31,052 nucleotides of DNA. Source: Intoshia linei (lineage: Eukaryota > Orthonectida > Rhopaluridae). Positions within the stretch are counted from its first letter, which is position 1. Every line of letters starts with the position of its first letter. A program made the position numbers and the translations under genes. Of the stretch, positions 21,108 to 30,044 are shown one piece after another. The stretch covers positions 1 to 31,052 of the forward strand of contig LWCA01000342.1 in NCBI GenBank assembly GCA_001642005.1. Direction: 5' to 3'. The notes under the pieces are model-generated. The model did not search any database, was not told the origin of the DNA, and saw only the letters and a list, made by a program, of their open reading frames with translations.

Positions 21108-24100
21108 ATGAAATTATCAATTAAAATATGGTCATTTTTTCACTTGTTAAATTTGATAAAAAACTTTAATATAGACAAATACGAAACGACTTCAAAATTT
21201 TACAAATTTGATGAAATTACAAGTAAATTTATAGAAAAATCAGTTGTAAAAACAGATTATAAACTAATGGACAGTGAAAACTATCTATACTATACAATTG
21301 TAGAAGAAAACTTTCAAGCAATATACATTGGAAATGTAATGCGTGATTTAAAAAAATTTGACTATGTAAACAAAAAAAGCAAATTTTTAATTTTGAATCA
21401 TCTAATTGATGAAAAATTAAAAAATGTAAACTTTACAGTTAATTATCTAAACGGAGACATGCACATACAAAACAAAGTAGATCGAGACGATATATGTGCA
21501 AACGCAGTGGATTGTGATTTGTGTTATAAAATTGCAATTTTACCGTTAGAAAACATGATTACTGTGAATATAATTATAAAAATAATGGATATAAACGATA
21601 ACAGTCCTTTTTTCATAAAATTTAAAAATTTAACCAAATTTTATGAATACTCTGAAATTAACCATTTAAATAAAATGCATTCATCTGTATACAATGTTAG
21701 TATCAGTGAAAAAGCTAAACCAGGTCATTTGATAAAACTACCTCAAGTGTATGATATTGATCATCCTAGAAATGGAATAAAAGAATTTATTCTATTAAAT
21801 AAAGGATCAAGTAATGTCAACCCCATTGAAATATTCCCCTTTTCAATTGTTTATAGAAAAGGAATGGTTGTTAGTTCAAAAAATGTCATTTATAAAAATA
21901 GTGAGAATTTTGTAAAAATAAAAAATATTTGGTTAAATTTGACCACTTTTCTGGATTATGAAATGACTCAAAGCTATGAATTTGTAATTCAAGCTAATGA
22001 CGGGAAATATAAAACAAATTTATCAATATTTGTTAAAGTTTTGGATGAAAATGATAATTTGCCAATTTTTTTAACTGAATATGACAGAAAAAAGGTTATT
22101 GACCATTTTAATTTAAATAAAACGAAAAATTTACCAATTTCAAGTCTTTATAAAATGTTAAATTTTTCCGTAAAGAAACAATTTGAAAAAAATTACATTT
22201 GTCAGCGTATGGTAAAAATTAAAGAAAATTTACCCATAAACTCTCAAATTTATCAATTCTTTGTGGTGGACCCAGATTCCGGGAGAAATTCAGATATCGA
22301 CTATTCTCTAGAAAAATCAGATATAAAAAACATTGAAAATTTCAATTTAGATGCGTACGGGATTTTGTACAATAAAATTGTCCTCAAGTATAAAGAGACT
22401 AAAAAAATTGAAATAAAAATTCAGGCCTGCAATATACATAGTTTAAATTTCAAGTGTTCAAAATGTAGTTTAATTATTTACGTTATTGATACCAACGATC
22501 ATAAACCGTTAATAACATTAAATACATTGACGAAAGAAAAAAGTGTAAAAATTTATGAAAATGAAAAAATTGGTACATTTATATCATATATCGAGGTATA
22601 TGACCCTGATGACGACGAATTTGGACAAGTAATGTGTAGATTAAACGAGGAAAATGATTCGAATTTTAAAATAATCAAGATTTTGAAAAATAAATTCAGT
22701 CTCGTGACAAATGCGATATTAAACAGAGAAAAAACGTCCATGTTTATTATCCAAATTACCTGTTTCGATAATTATAAAAAAATTGAAAAAAATTTATCAA
22801 ACTACACAGAAAAATCATTGAATATTGAAATTATAGATCGTAATGATAATGCACCCGTATTAAAAACGAATAAAACTCATATAAACCTTCAAGTCGCAGA
22901 AAATAACGAAAAGGGGATTTTATTATTACATTTCGATGCAATTGATTTAGATGACCATAAAAATGGACAAATTAATTACATTTTAGATGAAGAATCAAAA
23001 AAATCGTTTTACTGTAAAAATGATTCAATGTACACCAAAATAACGTTTGATAGAGAAAAAACTAGCAATTATACAATTTTTTTAACATTACAAGACCAAG
23101 CAACGATTATATCAGAAAGATTGAGCACAGTCATTGAAATTTACATCGAAATCATTGATTTGGATGACAATTTGCCTTGTTTCAAACACAATTTCTATAC
23201 CTTTAAAATTTTTGAAAATTTACCAATTTTAAAAGTTGTCGGTCAAATTAAAGCCAACGATGTTGATGGTGCACCAAACAACATTTTCACATATTATTTG
23301 AATGAAAAGAATCAATTTTATCGCAATTTTAGCAACTCTGATGCTTTCATATCATTATACAATCTTTTCAACTCTGATATACTTGACCAAGAAAGTAAAA
23401 ATTTTGCAATAAACCCTAAAACAGGTCAAATAAAGTCTTTAGTCACATTTGATGAAAAAGATGACAATATTTACCATTTAGTAGCTGTTGTAGTTCCAGA
23501 CGACACATTTAAAAATTACCGTTTTGGTAATATGGATAATTTTCACCATCAACTCAAAATGAGTCCACAATGTGCGTTTGTAAAAATTATTATTCATATC
23601 GTACCAAATTCCAAAAAAAGACAAACTTTTGCAACTAAAAATAGTGACATTGTTAATGCCAGAGAAATTTATCTTGACCGGTACAAATCGTATTATGAAA
23701 AGTATAAAAAATTGTACAACATGAAATACATTATTAACGATAAATTTAATAAATCAATTTTTGTCAATGTCGATTACCGCAGAAATAAATTTGAACAACT
23801 GTTTCAAATTATCCCAAAGGATGTGAGGTATCAGAATGGAACCATGAAATTTTCAATTATTTATCACAAGAATGATACTGTTCCAATTTTTTTTGTTCAG
23901 TCTCAAACGGGACTCATTTATTCAAATCAAAACATGTCTCTACTTAATGGAAATTCTTATCATTTGAAAATTGTCATCAATGAAATTGGAACCCAAATTT
24001 ATAAATCTAGAATTAATGTTTTTATCAATGTTGTCGATCGGAAATTTAAATTTCAATATATACCTAAATATTCTACATTACATCAATTTAAATATGAAAA

Positions 24101-24203
24101 GGTTGGATTAATTTTAATTCTTCTTTCAACCATTGTTATATTAATTATTGGTATTCTCATTTTTTATTTGATAAAGTGTAAAAAGTACAAAATTTTTGAT
24201 TAA
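21108..24203 (+). CDS. Protocadherin-like cadherin, single exon, 1031 residues
   Basis: Calcium-dependent adhesion or recognition receptor on the cell surface. The ATG at 21108 opens a hydrophobic leader (IWSFFHLLNLI). About seven cadherin repeats follow. Inter-repeat calcium motifs are at residues 161 (DINDNSP), 313 (DENDNLP), 461 (DTNDHKP), 577 (DRNDNAP) and 684 (DLDDNLP); two membrane-proximal repeats are degenerate. Other hallmarks: KENLPINSQ, DPDSGRNSDI, NREKTS and DREKTS. A membrane segment (VGLILILLSTIVILIIGILI) is followed by a tail of only about 12 residues, so there is no catenin-binding region. The absence of introns contrasts with neighbouring genes but suits the large-exon habit of protocadherins. 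Orthology cannot be decided here. Confidence 0.93.
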   Translation: MKLSIKIWSFFHLLNLIKNFNIDKYETTSKFYKFDEITSKFIEKSVVKTDYKLMDSENYLYYTIVEENFQAIYIGNVMRDLKKFDYVNKKSKFLILNHLIDEKLKNVNFTVNYLNGDMHIQNKVDRDDICANAVDCDLCYKIAILPLENMITVNIIIKIMDINDNSPFFIKFKNLTKFYEYSEINHLNKMHSSVYNVSISEKAKPGHLIKLPQVYDIDHPRNGIKEFILLNKGSSNVNPIEIFPFSIVYRKGMVVSSKNVIYKNSENFVKIKNIWLNLTTFLDYEMTQSYEFVIQANDGKYKTNLSIFVKVLDENDNLPIFLTEYDRKKVIDHFNLNKTKNLPISSLYKMLNFSVKKQFEKNYICQRMVKIKENLPINSQIYQFFVVDPDSGRNSDIDYSLEKSDIKNIENFNLDAYGILYNKIVLKYKETKKIEIKIQACNIHSLNFKCSKCSLIIYVIDTNDHKPLITLNTLTKEKSVKIYENEKIGTFISYIEVYDPDDDEFGQVMCRLNEENDSNFKIIKILKNKFSLVTNAILNREKTSMFIIQITCFDNYKKIEKNLSNYTEKSLNIEIIDRNDNAPVLKTNKTHINLQVAENNEKGILLLHFDAIDLDDHKNGQINYILDEESKKSFYCKNDSMYTKITFDREKTSNYTIFLTLQDQATIISERLSTVIEIYIEIIDLDDNLPCFKHNFYTFKIFENLPILKVVGQIKANDVDGAPNNIFTYYLNEKNQFYRNFSNSDAFISLYNLFNSDILDQESKNFAINPKTGQIKSLVTFDEKDDNIYHLVAVVVPDDTFKNYRFGNMDNFHHQLKMSPQCAFVKIIIHIVPNSKKRQTFATKNSDIVNAREIYLDRYKSYYEKYKKLYNMKYIINDKFNKSIFVNVDYRRNKFEQLFQIIPKDVRYQNGTMKFSIIYHKNDTVPIFFVQSQTGLIYSNQNMSLLNGNSYHLKIVINEIGTQIYKSRINVFINVVDRKFKFQYIPKYSTLHQFKYEKVGLILILLSTIVILIIGILIFYLIKCKKYKIFD

Positions 24204-24317
24204 ATTGTTGACCAGTCTGGTTTTTTAGATGTTTGTTTGTTTTTTAATAAAATATTTTACTTTATTTTAGGGTTCTAAAGTTTTAGGGTATTAATCCCTT
24301 CGGCTTTTTTGTAATAT

Positions 24318-24327
24318 AATAAATAAA
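24318..24327 (+). terminator. Polyadenylation signals of the cadherin gene
   Basis: Two overlapping AATAAA hexamers (24318-24323 and 24322-24327) lie 115 bases after the stop codon. Another AATAAA is near 24246. Confidence 0.55.
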
Positions 24328-24509
24328 GTTGAAACTGGTTAAATCAGGGTTGCCAAAATTTTACATACTATGCGCTACATGTTTATCATGCCATCTCAAA
24401 TGCGCCAAATTTGTTTTGAAAGTCCGACTACTTACGAAATTTCGTTTTCAATTCAACAAGTTCCATTTGTATATTATTTGCCAATATTAGTTTCTCATGA
24501 TCAAAGAAA

Positions 24510-25467
24510 ATCCTTTACTTATATAAGAATGTTAAAACCCAACTTCTAATACAGTTTTTCCTAGCGTGTTTTTATCTATTTTTTAGTTTCACAATTTGAG
24601 TTCTTCAGGGTTTAAAACACAATTTCCCCTTTTGTTTAAAAAAAATTAGCCCAAAAATTTTATAAAACATACATCCTGGGATGCGTTTTAAAATAATTAA
24701 CATTGTCGTTAATCTCTGCCTCAGAAACGCATACCTTCATGCTCAAAACCACAAATTATCCTTTTTTTAAAAATGAAACATGTCACCAAATTTTAAAAAC
24801 ATCATATTCTGGAAAGCGTTTGAAATTCATTAACATTTTCGTAAATATTTATTTCAAGAAAGTGTATTATCACAATCAAAACTTCAGATTATACTTTTTT
24901 TAAAATGATAATAGCCCTAAAACAGTGTTTCCGCTTGCCCGTCCGCGGACCAGTACTGGTCGGTGAAATATTTTTACTAATCAAAAGTCAATTATTACTT
25001 TTTTATCAATTTATTTTATTGTTGCATAGTAATTTCGCTTTAATGTTCCGCGAGAAATTTTATAATGTATTACCGGTCCAACGTGAAAAAAGTGTTGAAA
25101 CCTCTGAAATAAAGTTTTTTATTGATTTTGAAGGCGTTATGTGTCATTTAAAATATTAATATTATTGAACTTTTTTTTATTATATTTTTCAAAATACTGG
25201 GTAATTTGTATTTTTGACTGTGATGATGAACATTTTCAACAATAAAAATAATAAACTTAGCCTTGAAAAGATCATTTTACAATAAAAAGGTAAATTTGGG
25301 ATTTAACAATTTTTTGAGATATAAATTTATCGTATTTTCTCCGCTGGTATAAGCTGATTTAGAATTTATATTTTTGAAACTTCTGGGACTAACCATTTTC
25401 TAAATAAATGGTTACACACAGACAGAACGACACATTTTTGAAATTTTTATTTTATACTAGTAAGGAT
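24510..25467. repeat. Foldback-like family 1 element split by a hAT-like MITE
   Basis: The left end is ATCCTTTACTTATATAAG and the right end TTTTATACTAGTAAGGAT, inverted to each other. The left arm holds CTTCATGCTCAAAACCACAA (about 24734) and CAATCAAAACTTCAGATTAT (about 24870). The right arm holds TTTTTGACTGTGATGATG (about 25213), TCTCCGCTGGTATAAGCTG and CTAAATAAATGGTTACACAC. The interior is interrupted at 24923 by another element. Open frames at 24703-25159 belong to these repeats. Confidence 0.72.
24923..25106. mobile_element. hAT-like MITE nested in the foldback element
   Basis: The ends are CAGTGTTTCCGCTTGCC and GTGTTGAAACCTCTG, giving CAG.G.TTTC termini. Subterminal GGACCAGT and the complement of ACCGGTCC also mirror each other. 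The right half matches the MITE at 10301-10507 (ACCGGTAATAC.TTATAAAATTT and AGCGAAATTACTA). The left insertion point falls in AATAGCCCTAAAA of the host repeat. No clear 8-bp duplication remains. Confidence 0.72.
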
Positions 25468-25505
25468 GGCAAGAAGTAAACAATAAGAAACAAACAATTA
25501 TAAAA

Positions 25506-25511
25506 TTTATT
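25506..25511 (-). terminator. Polyadenylation signal of a minus-strand gene
   Basis: AATAAA on the minus strand, 44 bases after the stop codon of the putative terminal exon at 25555-25787. Confidence 0.45.
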
Positions 25512-25554
25512 ACAATAAATTTCTTTAATGTACAATAGGTGGTTAGTTGATAAG

Positions 25555-25787
25555 TTATATATTTTGAATATGAGATCTTTCAATAATGAAATATGTTGAT
25601 GAAAACGTCGTGGATAAATCTTTAGAAGGTGCAATTATATCATTTTTGGGGATATTTTCATTTTGTAATAATTTTAATGAATTTTGTAAATTTATTTTCG
25701 GTAGGTTGAAATTTAGAGATAAAGGTATTTTTGTATTTCCTCCAAAGTATAAATAATCCTTGTTTGTTTTTAATGGTCGATTCCCCA
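25555..25787 (-). CDS. Probable terminal exon of the unrecognised minus-strand gene
   Basis: After acceptor ATAATCTTAG, a frame stays open for 76 codons to TAA and includes GNRPLKTNKDYLYFGGNT, KIPLSLNFNLPKI and STTFSSTYFIIERSHI. Length and composition suggest coding sequence, and a polyadenylation hexamer follows. It needs a preceding exon ending in phase 1. The last solid exon of the gene at 26821-27497 ends in phase 0 or 2, so an exon in between is missing from my model or the link is wrong. No family is recognised. Confidence 0.45.
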
Positions 25788-25858
25788 CTAAGATTATTTT
25801 ATTTTTAAATTTTGAAAATTACAATTACTACAGTAGTTGAAATCAGTTAATCTCAAAG

Positions 25859-26122
25859 TTGGAAATAATTCTACAAGAGGATAATACATATAAACTAGTC
25901 GTTCCCGATTGGGGGTCCCTTGAGAAAAAAAGGGAAAAATTTCCTTTTTCTAATAATTTTTTGAAAAAATCATTTTACCAAATCAATGAAAAAAAACTTT
26001 TATTTCAAGTCCAAAATAAAAATCCAATTTACCAAAGATTAACAGAAATATACTGTTTCCAATATTTTTTTAAAAATATAGATAAATTCGTAGATTTTAA
26101 ATCCATTAATAAATGGAAATAA
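25859..26122 (+). other. Open frame of uncertain status
   Basis: Eighty-seven codons are open from a TTG, with protein-like stretches (YKLVVPDWGSLEKKREKFPF, IYQRLTEIYCF). There is no ATG, and a possible acceptor AAATCAG lies upstream. It could be an isolated exon or a gene relic. It lies within what would be an intron of the minus-strand gene. I do not recognise it. Confidence 0.3.
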
Positions 26123-26820
26123 TCATATATGGGTGGATATATTCATACAGAAACTGAATATAACCACATATGAGAAATACTGATTTAAACAAAAAATATT
26201 AAAATTACTGGTAAGAAATCTGGTTTCTCTATCTGCATGACAAACACTCTTGTGTGTTATTCCTTTATAGATCAAATTTCTTCAATATGAATTACAATAT
26301 AAGTTAAATTTTAAGTGCATGTTACTGTTCGTTTAACTTACTTTAAGGTTTCACTCATTGTGAATAATTTCTTACTAATTAAATCTTAAGTGGCTCAGAA
26401 AAATTTAATGTAAACTTAAAAATCATGGTAAAAAAAATTGAGAATCCCTGGTAAATGTAAAATAAAACTACATTTTTGGAATTGACTTAAAATCCAAACT
26501 AATGGTAAAATGTATGTAAAATATAAAATTTATGTTGTAAAAAAAAATTCAATTTTGTTAACTAAGTTTCACATTATGCATTATTATTCCTCTGATGCAG
26601 TGGTTCCAAAATTTTTTAATTATACCCTTAAAATTCTCGCCACATACCTAATTTAACTTAATATTGTATTAAAGATTATAAATATGGATTTTTTTTTTTG
26701 TATAAAATTTTAAATATAATGTAGTTTAAGAAATAGCGATTTCTACTGCAGTCTTAAACAAAATTATGTTAAATAATTGTTTAAAAAATATTATTTATAT
26801 ATATTTGATGGGAAATTCAC
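26123..26820. other. AT-rich intron or spacer with hAT-like end sequences
   Basis: CAGTGGTTCCAAAATTTTTT begins at 26598 and AATTGAGAATCCCTG ends at 26452. Both have the form of hAT termini (CAG.GGTTC and its complement), but no partner ends or target duplications were found. A possible small exon with donor GTAAGT near 26345 could not be fitted in phase. Confidence 0.35.
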
Positions 26821-27497
26821 CTATGTACCACATTTTGTTGTTTTGCATGTGTTTTAATTTTAACTAACATTTCCTTTTGTTTCAATTGATAGTAATCTTG
26901 TTTAATTCTTTTTAAATCACAGAAAAAATTAATAACATCCATAAAATTAAAATCATGTTCAAAATCTAAAAAATAAACTTAATGTATTTGTCATTTAAAA
27001 AATTATTAAACTTGACGATAAAGTTAACATATTATGTAGAAGTGAATTAAATTGTCATACGCCATAATCGGCGTATACCTGCATTAGGGTGTCATTATGA
27101 TAATTTTTTAAATTTATAAAAAACTATAATAATCATTTTTACTCGCCGAAAAATTGCACAAGTTTTCACAACCACCCAGAATGCAAAATAAATTAACATT
27201 TAAGAATTTTTTAAGAAGCATATCCCGTTCCATAGGTAGCGTTAAATGGTAAATAATATTATTACCGCTTTTTTCATATTTTTCACCATACTAAAAATAA
27301 CATTTATTAAACATTTAATAAAATGTTACTTTAAAATATTTATCTTTATAAATGTATAAATTTTCGTCAATAAATGATTTTAAAGGATTATCATCATCAC
27401 GACTGTCATCATTAATAAAATTGATTAAATTTGATAAATTTCTAAAATTTATATACAATATAATAATAATTTATATGTTAATTTGTTACTGACGCAT
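26821..27497 (-). CDS. Unrecognised protein, first four coding exons
   Basis: I do not recognise this gene. Exons 27490-27497 (ATGCGTCA, eight bases), 27330-27441, 27143-27290 and 26821/26829-26965 join in phase over GT-AG introns of 48, 39 and 177 bases. The product starts MRQNLSNLINFIN, then has an acidic run (NDDSRDDDNP), KYGEKYEKSGNNIIYHLTLP, FLNVNLFCILGGCENLCNF and a Lys/Gln-rich helix (FFCDLKRIKQDYYQLKQKEM) that may form a coiled coil. There is no signal peptide. Two donors fit at the end of the fourth exon (26829, phase 0; 26821, phase 2). The 3' part is uncertain, and 25555-25787 is the candidate last exon. The ATG lies 30 bases from the edge of a mobile element. Confidence 0.62.
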
Positions 27498-27603
27498 TGG
27501 TTTGAAGAAATTTTTTTATATTAATAACTAGTCTGTCTATTTTGTACTTTGTACCAACAGTAGTTATCTCTGCCAAGAGCCGAATTTTTTTATTTTACAA
27601 TTG

Positions 27604-28378
27604 TTAACCGTTTACTGTCCCCGCACATATAAATGACACGATTCTGAAATAAATTTGAAAAAAATATACGATGAATTTTGCTAATTAACAATAATAACCT
27701 ACCAAAAAAAAATTAGTTCATTAATACGTGCTAATTACGAGTGTTCCATTAATGGAAAATTGGTAACATTGAGTACTAAAACACAAATTATACTATTTAA
27801 TATGATAAATCTTAAAACATTTCAGGTGTATATTTTTGTGATATTTTTCATTTGTATGTATTCTTATGACACACTGCACATCGCGCCTGTTTCGCTTGAC
27901 TAATCAAGTAATGATTTAATCCATCAAATCTGATCTCCTGTAGTGGGTTTGAACCAGGTCCAGATAATATACTATTTGTTATAGATGATGCACTTTTGAC
28001 AAGATATATAGCAAAAGCGGATCGAAAAGAAATGTGTGATTCCTTCATATTATCTCCTAAATGCTCAATAAATAAACAATTTAAAAATATTACTATTTTG
28101 ATAAATTCTCCACGATGCTAACACTAAAAAATTAACTGCATTGATAAAAAAATTCCAATACCACTTTTTGCTTTGCAATTTTGGTCGATAGGATGATAAT
28201 AATTTGTCCATTAAATGAACACTACCCATAAATTTATTTATAAATTTATTCATCAATAAGCGGAGAATTTAATTTACCAAATTTCATCTTTATAATAATG
28301 AAGCATGATATAACTTAGTCACTATATTGTATTAAATCTAGTGTTCCATTAATGGAACACCGGACAGTAAACGGTTAA
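27604..28378 (-). mobile_element. Internally deleted piggyBac element with TTAA ends
   Basis: The ends are perfect 17-base inverted repeats including the duplicated target: TTAACCGTTTACTGTCC at 27604-27620 and its complement at 28362-28378. The piggyBac superfamily inserts at TTAA and duplicates it. A subterminal motif GTGTTCCATTAATGGAA is at 27741-27757, and a perfect 20-base palindrome containing it is at 28341-28360. The 775-base body keeps only the C-terminal part of a transposase on the minus strand. Confidence 0.9.
27848..28284 (-). pseudogene. piggyBac transposase remnant (C-terminal third)
   Basis: Fragments match the C-terminal catalytic region and tail of piggyBac transposases: SPLID, NKFMGSVHLMDKLLSSYRPK, KKWYWNFFINAVNFLV, ASWRIYQ, then ISFRSAFAIYLVKS, RFDGLNHYL and RCAVCHK at the start of the Cys-rich tail. 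The usual M-G-G-V-D-L-x-D has His at the first Asp (GSVHLMD), probably losing a catalytic acidic residue. At least two frameshifts (near 28250 and 28055) and a premature stop after HKNTYK break it. The N-terminal two thirds are absent. Confidence 0.88.
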
Positions 28379-28545
28379 ACAGATTTAAAAATCATAAATA
28401 ATAAATTCTTGGATATTTTTTAAAATCATAAGCATAAATCGTAACCTTAAAAACATTTTCATGGTCAAAACCAGATTACCCTTTTTTAAAAAAATTTCCA
28501 ATTAACATATTTAAACACAAAAATTTAAATCTCACAAATTCACTA

Positions 28546-29523
28546 ATTTAAACTGACAAATTTCAAATTATCTCGTTTTGTAGATGAATATTTACGAAGA
28601 GTTTTCAAAAATCACATACAGGGTGTACACGCCGGTGAAAAAAAGTCTACTACCCAAATTATATTTTGGTCTTTAGAATTTATGACATTATTATTAAAAT
28701 AATTATCCAATACTGCTAATAGGCTGGATTTGGAAACCACTTCAATGAATTGAGATAAATCATGTACGTTGGATTTACTATAATGTCTTTCAAATGCACC
28801 ATCTTTTCTGATATATATCCAAGCAGGCAAAGCATGTTCAGCTAATTTGCTACATAACTCTCCTATTGATTTACAATCGACTCGACCCATCTTTAAATCT
28901 TATATATTTTCAGCAAACACTTTAAAATTGTCATCTATTTTGTATTCATCATCGTAAAGATAAATAACGTGGTCAATTTCATTAGGATTAGAATCAAAAA
29001 TTTGCTCAACATCTTGATTAAAAAAAATTTTAATATCTGGTAAATGGGTAATAATAGACATGTAAATGGAATGAATTGAAGCAATATTCCCAAAATTATG
29101 CGCATCACTTTGAAAGCAATTTTCATAATATACAACATCATTAGTACTGTATGCAGCAACGTCACATTTTTCCGGAATTTGATGACAATCAACGGTACCA
29201 AAAGTTAAAATATTATGTAATTTGAAAGATAAAAGTTTCAAGTGTTTTGTAGAGATACAATCATCTTTACAAAAACTAACGAGGCATCTTTTATTTGCAG
29301 TTTTTTCGATATGATTGATAAACTGGTAATCTTTCCATATTTTTTTGTTTTTAGCAGAATGTTTGAGTACAAATTCATATACGGCGTCGTACGACAATTC
29401 TCCAGAGTATTTAATATCGTCAGGATAAAGTATTAACGTTGGAAGATGTTGAATTTCTTTTATTTGGCAAAACTGTTAATTTTCGGAACAATCCATAGCT
29501 GCAACGTTCACTACCGGATACAT
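28546..29523 (-). pseudogene. DNAJC10: Fragment of DNAJC10/ERdj5, an ER disulphide reductase, intron-free and stop-interrupted
   Basis: ERdj5 is an ER-lumen J protein with thioredoxin domains in the order Trx1, two inactive Trxb domains, Trx2-4. Read in one continuous frame, the fragment starts inside Trx1 (VVNVAAMDC, LPTLILYPDDIKYSGEL), passes Trxb1 (CLVSFCKDDCISTKHLKLLS, FGTVDCHQIPEKC) and Trxb2 (HVIYLYDDEYK, MGRVDCKSIGELC), and stops just past the Trx2 active site (WVVDFFSPACTPC, with Ala for the usual Trp before Cys). In-frame stops are TAA 29476-29478, TAA 28900-28902, TGA 28612-28614 and TAG 28543-28545. J domain, Trx3, Trx4 and ER-retention signal are absent. No intron interrupts about 975 bases, unlike the neighbouring genes except the cadherin. 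Both flanks are family 1 repeat. Confidence 0.85.
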
Positions 29524-29607
29524 TTTTTTAATGAAAATAGCCCTAGAATTTAAAAAAATTTACAGGTAGTACAGTTGTATGTACGTAGTAAATAACAGTC
29601 AACCTAG

Positions 29608-30044
29608 TCATTTTATATTAGGTCAATCAAAAAAACGAAAATCCAGTTAATGTTTTAAAAAAATAATCCTAAAAATGACTATGCGTGAATACAGTGTATT
29701 TCTAAATTTATTTTAATTTTTTCAAAAATTCCATTTTTTATATTTGGTAAATCAAAAAAACTAAAATCCATTCAAAAAAGGAGTTTAATGTTATTTTTCT
29801 TTTTTTTTGTATTTAGTAACAATTTTATTATTTGTTAAACAAAAATAATAAAAAACTAAAGCGGTTTTTTGAACCCATAAAAAATTTTTGCTAAATCTTT
29901 TAATTAGAGTGTAAGATTTAATTTAGAAAATTTAAATTTCTACATGACAATATTTTTTAAGAAAATTTAATTAAAGAATTTACAAATTTATGCTTAAATT
30001 AATCATTAAAGTCTTAATATTTCGAAAAAATAATGCAATTATTT
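29608..30044. other. AT-rich spacer, nothing recognised
   Basis: Direct repetition of AAATCAAAAAAACTAAAATCCA-type sequence is visible at about 29625 and 29750. No exon, hairpin or end sequence can be supported. Confidence 0.4.

Larger units (their letters stand above)
27527..29607. mobile_element. Composite family 1 element holding a piggyBac and an ERdj5 gene fragment
   Basis: The left end ACTAGTCTGTCTATTTTGTA and the complement of the right end, ACTAGGTTGACTGTTATTTA, are similar inverted termini of the ACTAGCTTGACTGTTA type. The left part continues ACTTTGTACCAACAG and CTCTGCCAAGAGCC, as at other family ends (3592 and, inverted, 30545). Family modules flank the inserts: TCATGGTCAAAACCAGATTA at 28457 and AATGAAAATAGCCCTAGAAT at 29530. 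Removing the piggyBac (27604-28378) and the ERdj5 piece (about 28500-29523) leaves an ordinary family copy. Confidence 0.7.

Noticed and set aside
24703-25159. Two adjacent open frames on the plus strand
   Set aside because: They are made of family 1 modules and the nested hAT-like MITE.
26330-26395. Possible small minus-strand exon with a strong GTAAGT donor
   Set aside because: Its only open phase fits the 26821 donor but would put the last exon in a poorer frame. There is not enough support either way.
29242-29436. Plus-strand open frame opposite ERdj5
   Set aside because: Shadow of the ERdj5 reading frame on the other strand.
28546-29523. A reassigned genetic code explaining the in-frame stops in ERdj5
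   Set aside because: TAA ends the SLC6, PDCD10 and cadherin frames at sensible C-termini, and the 1031-residue cadherin and 645-residue SLC6 frames use no internal TAA, TAG or TGA. Pseudogenisation is simpler.
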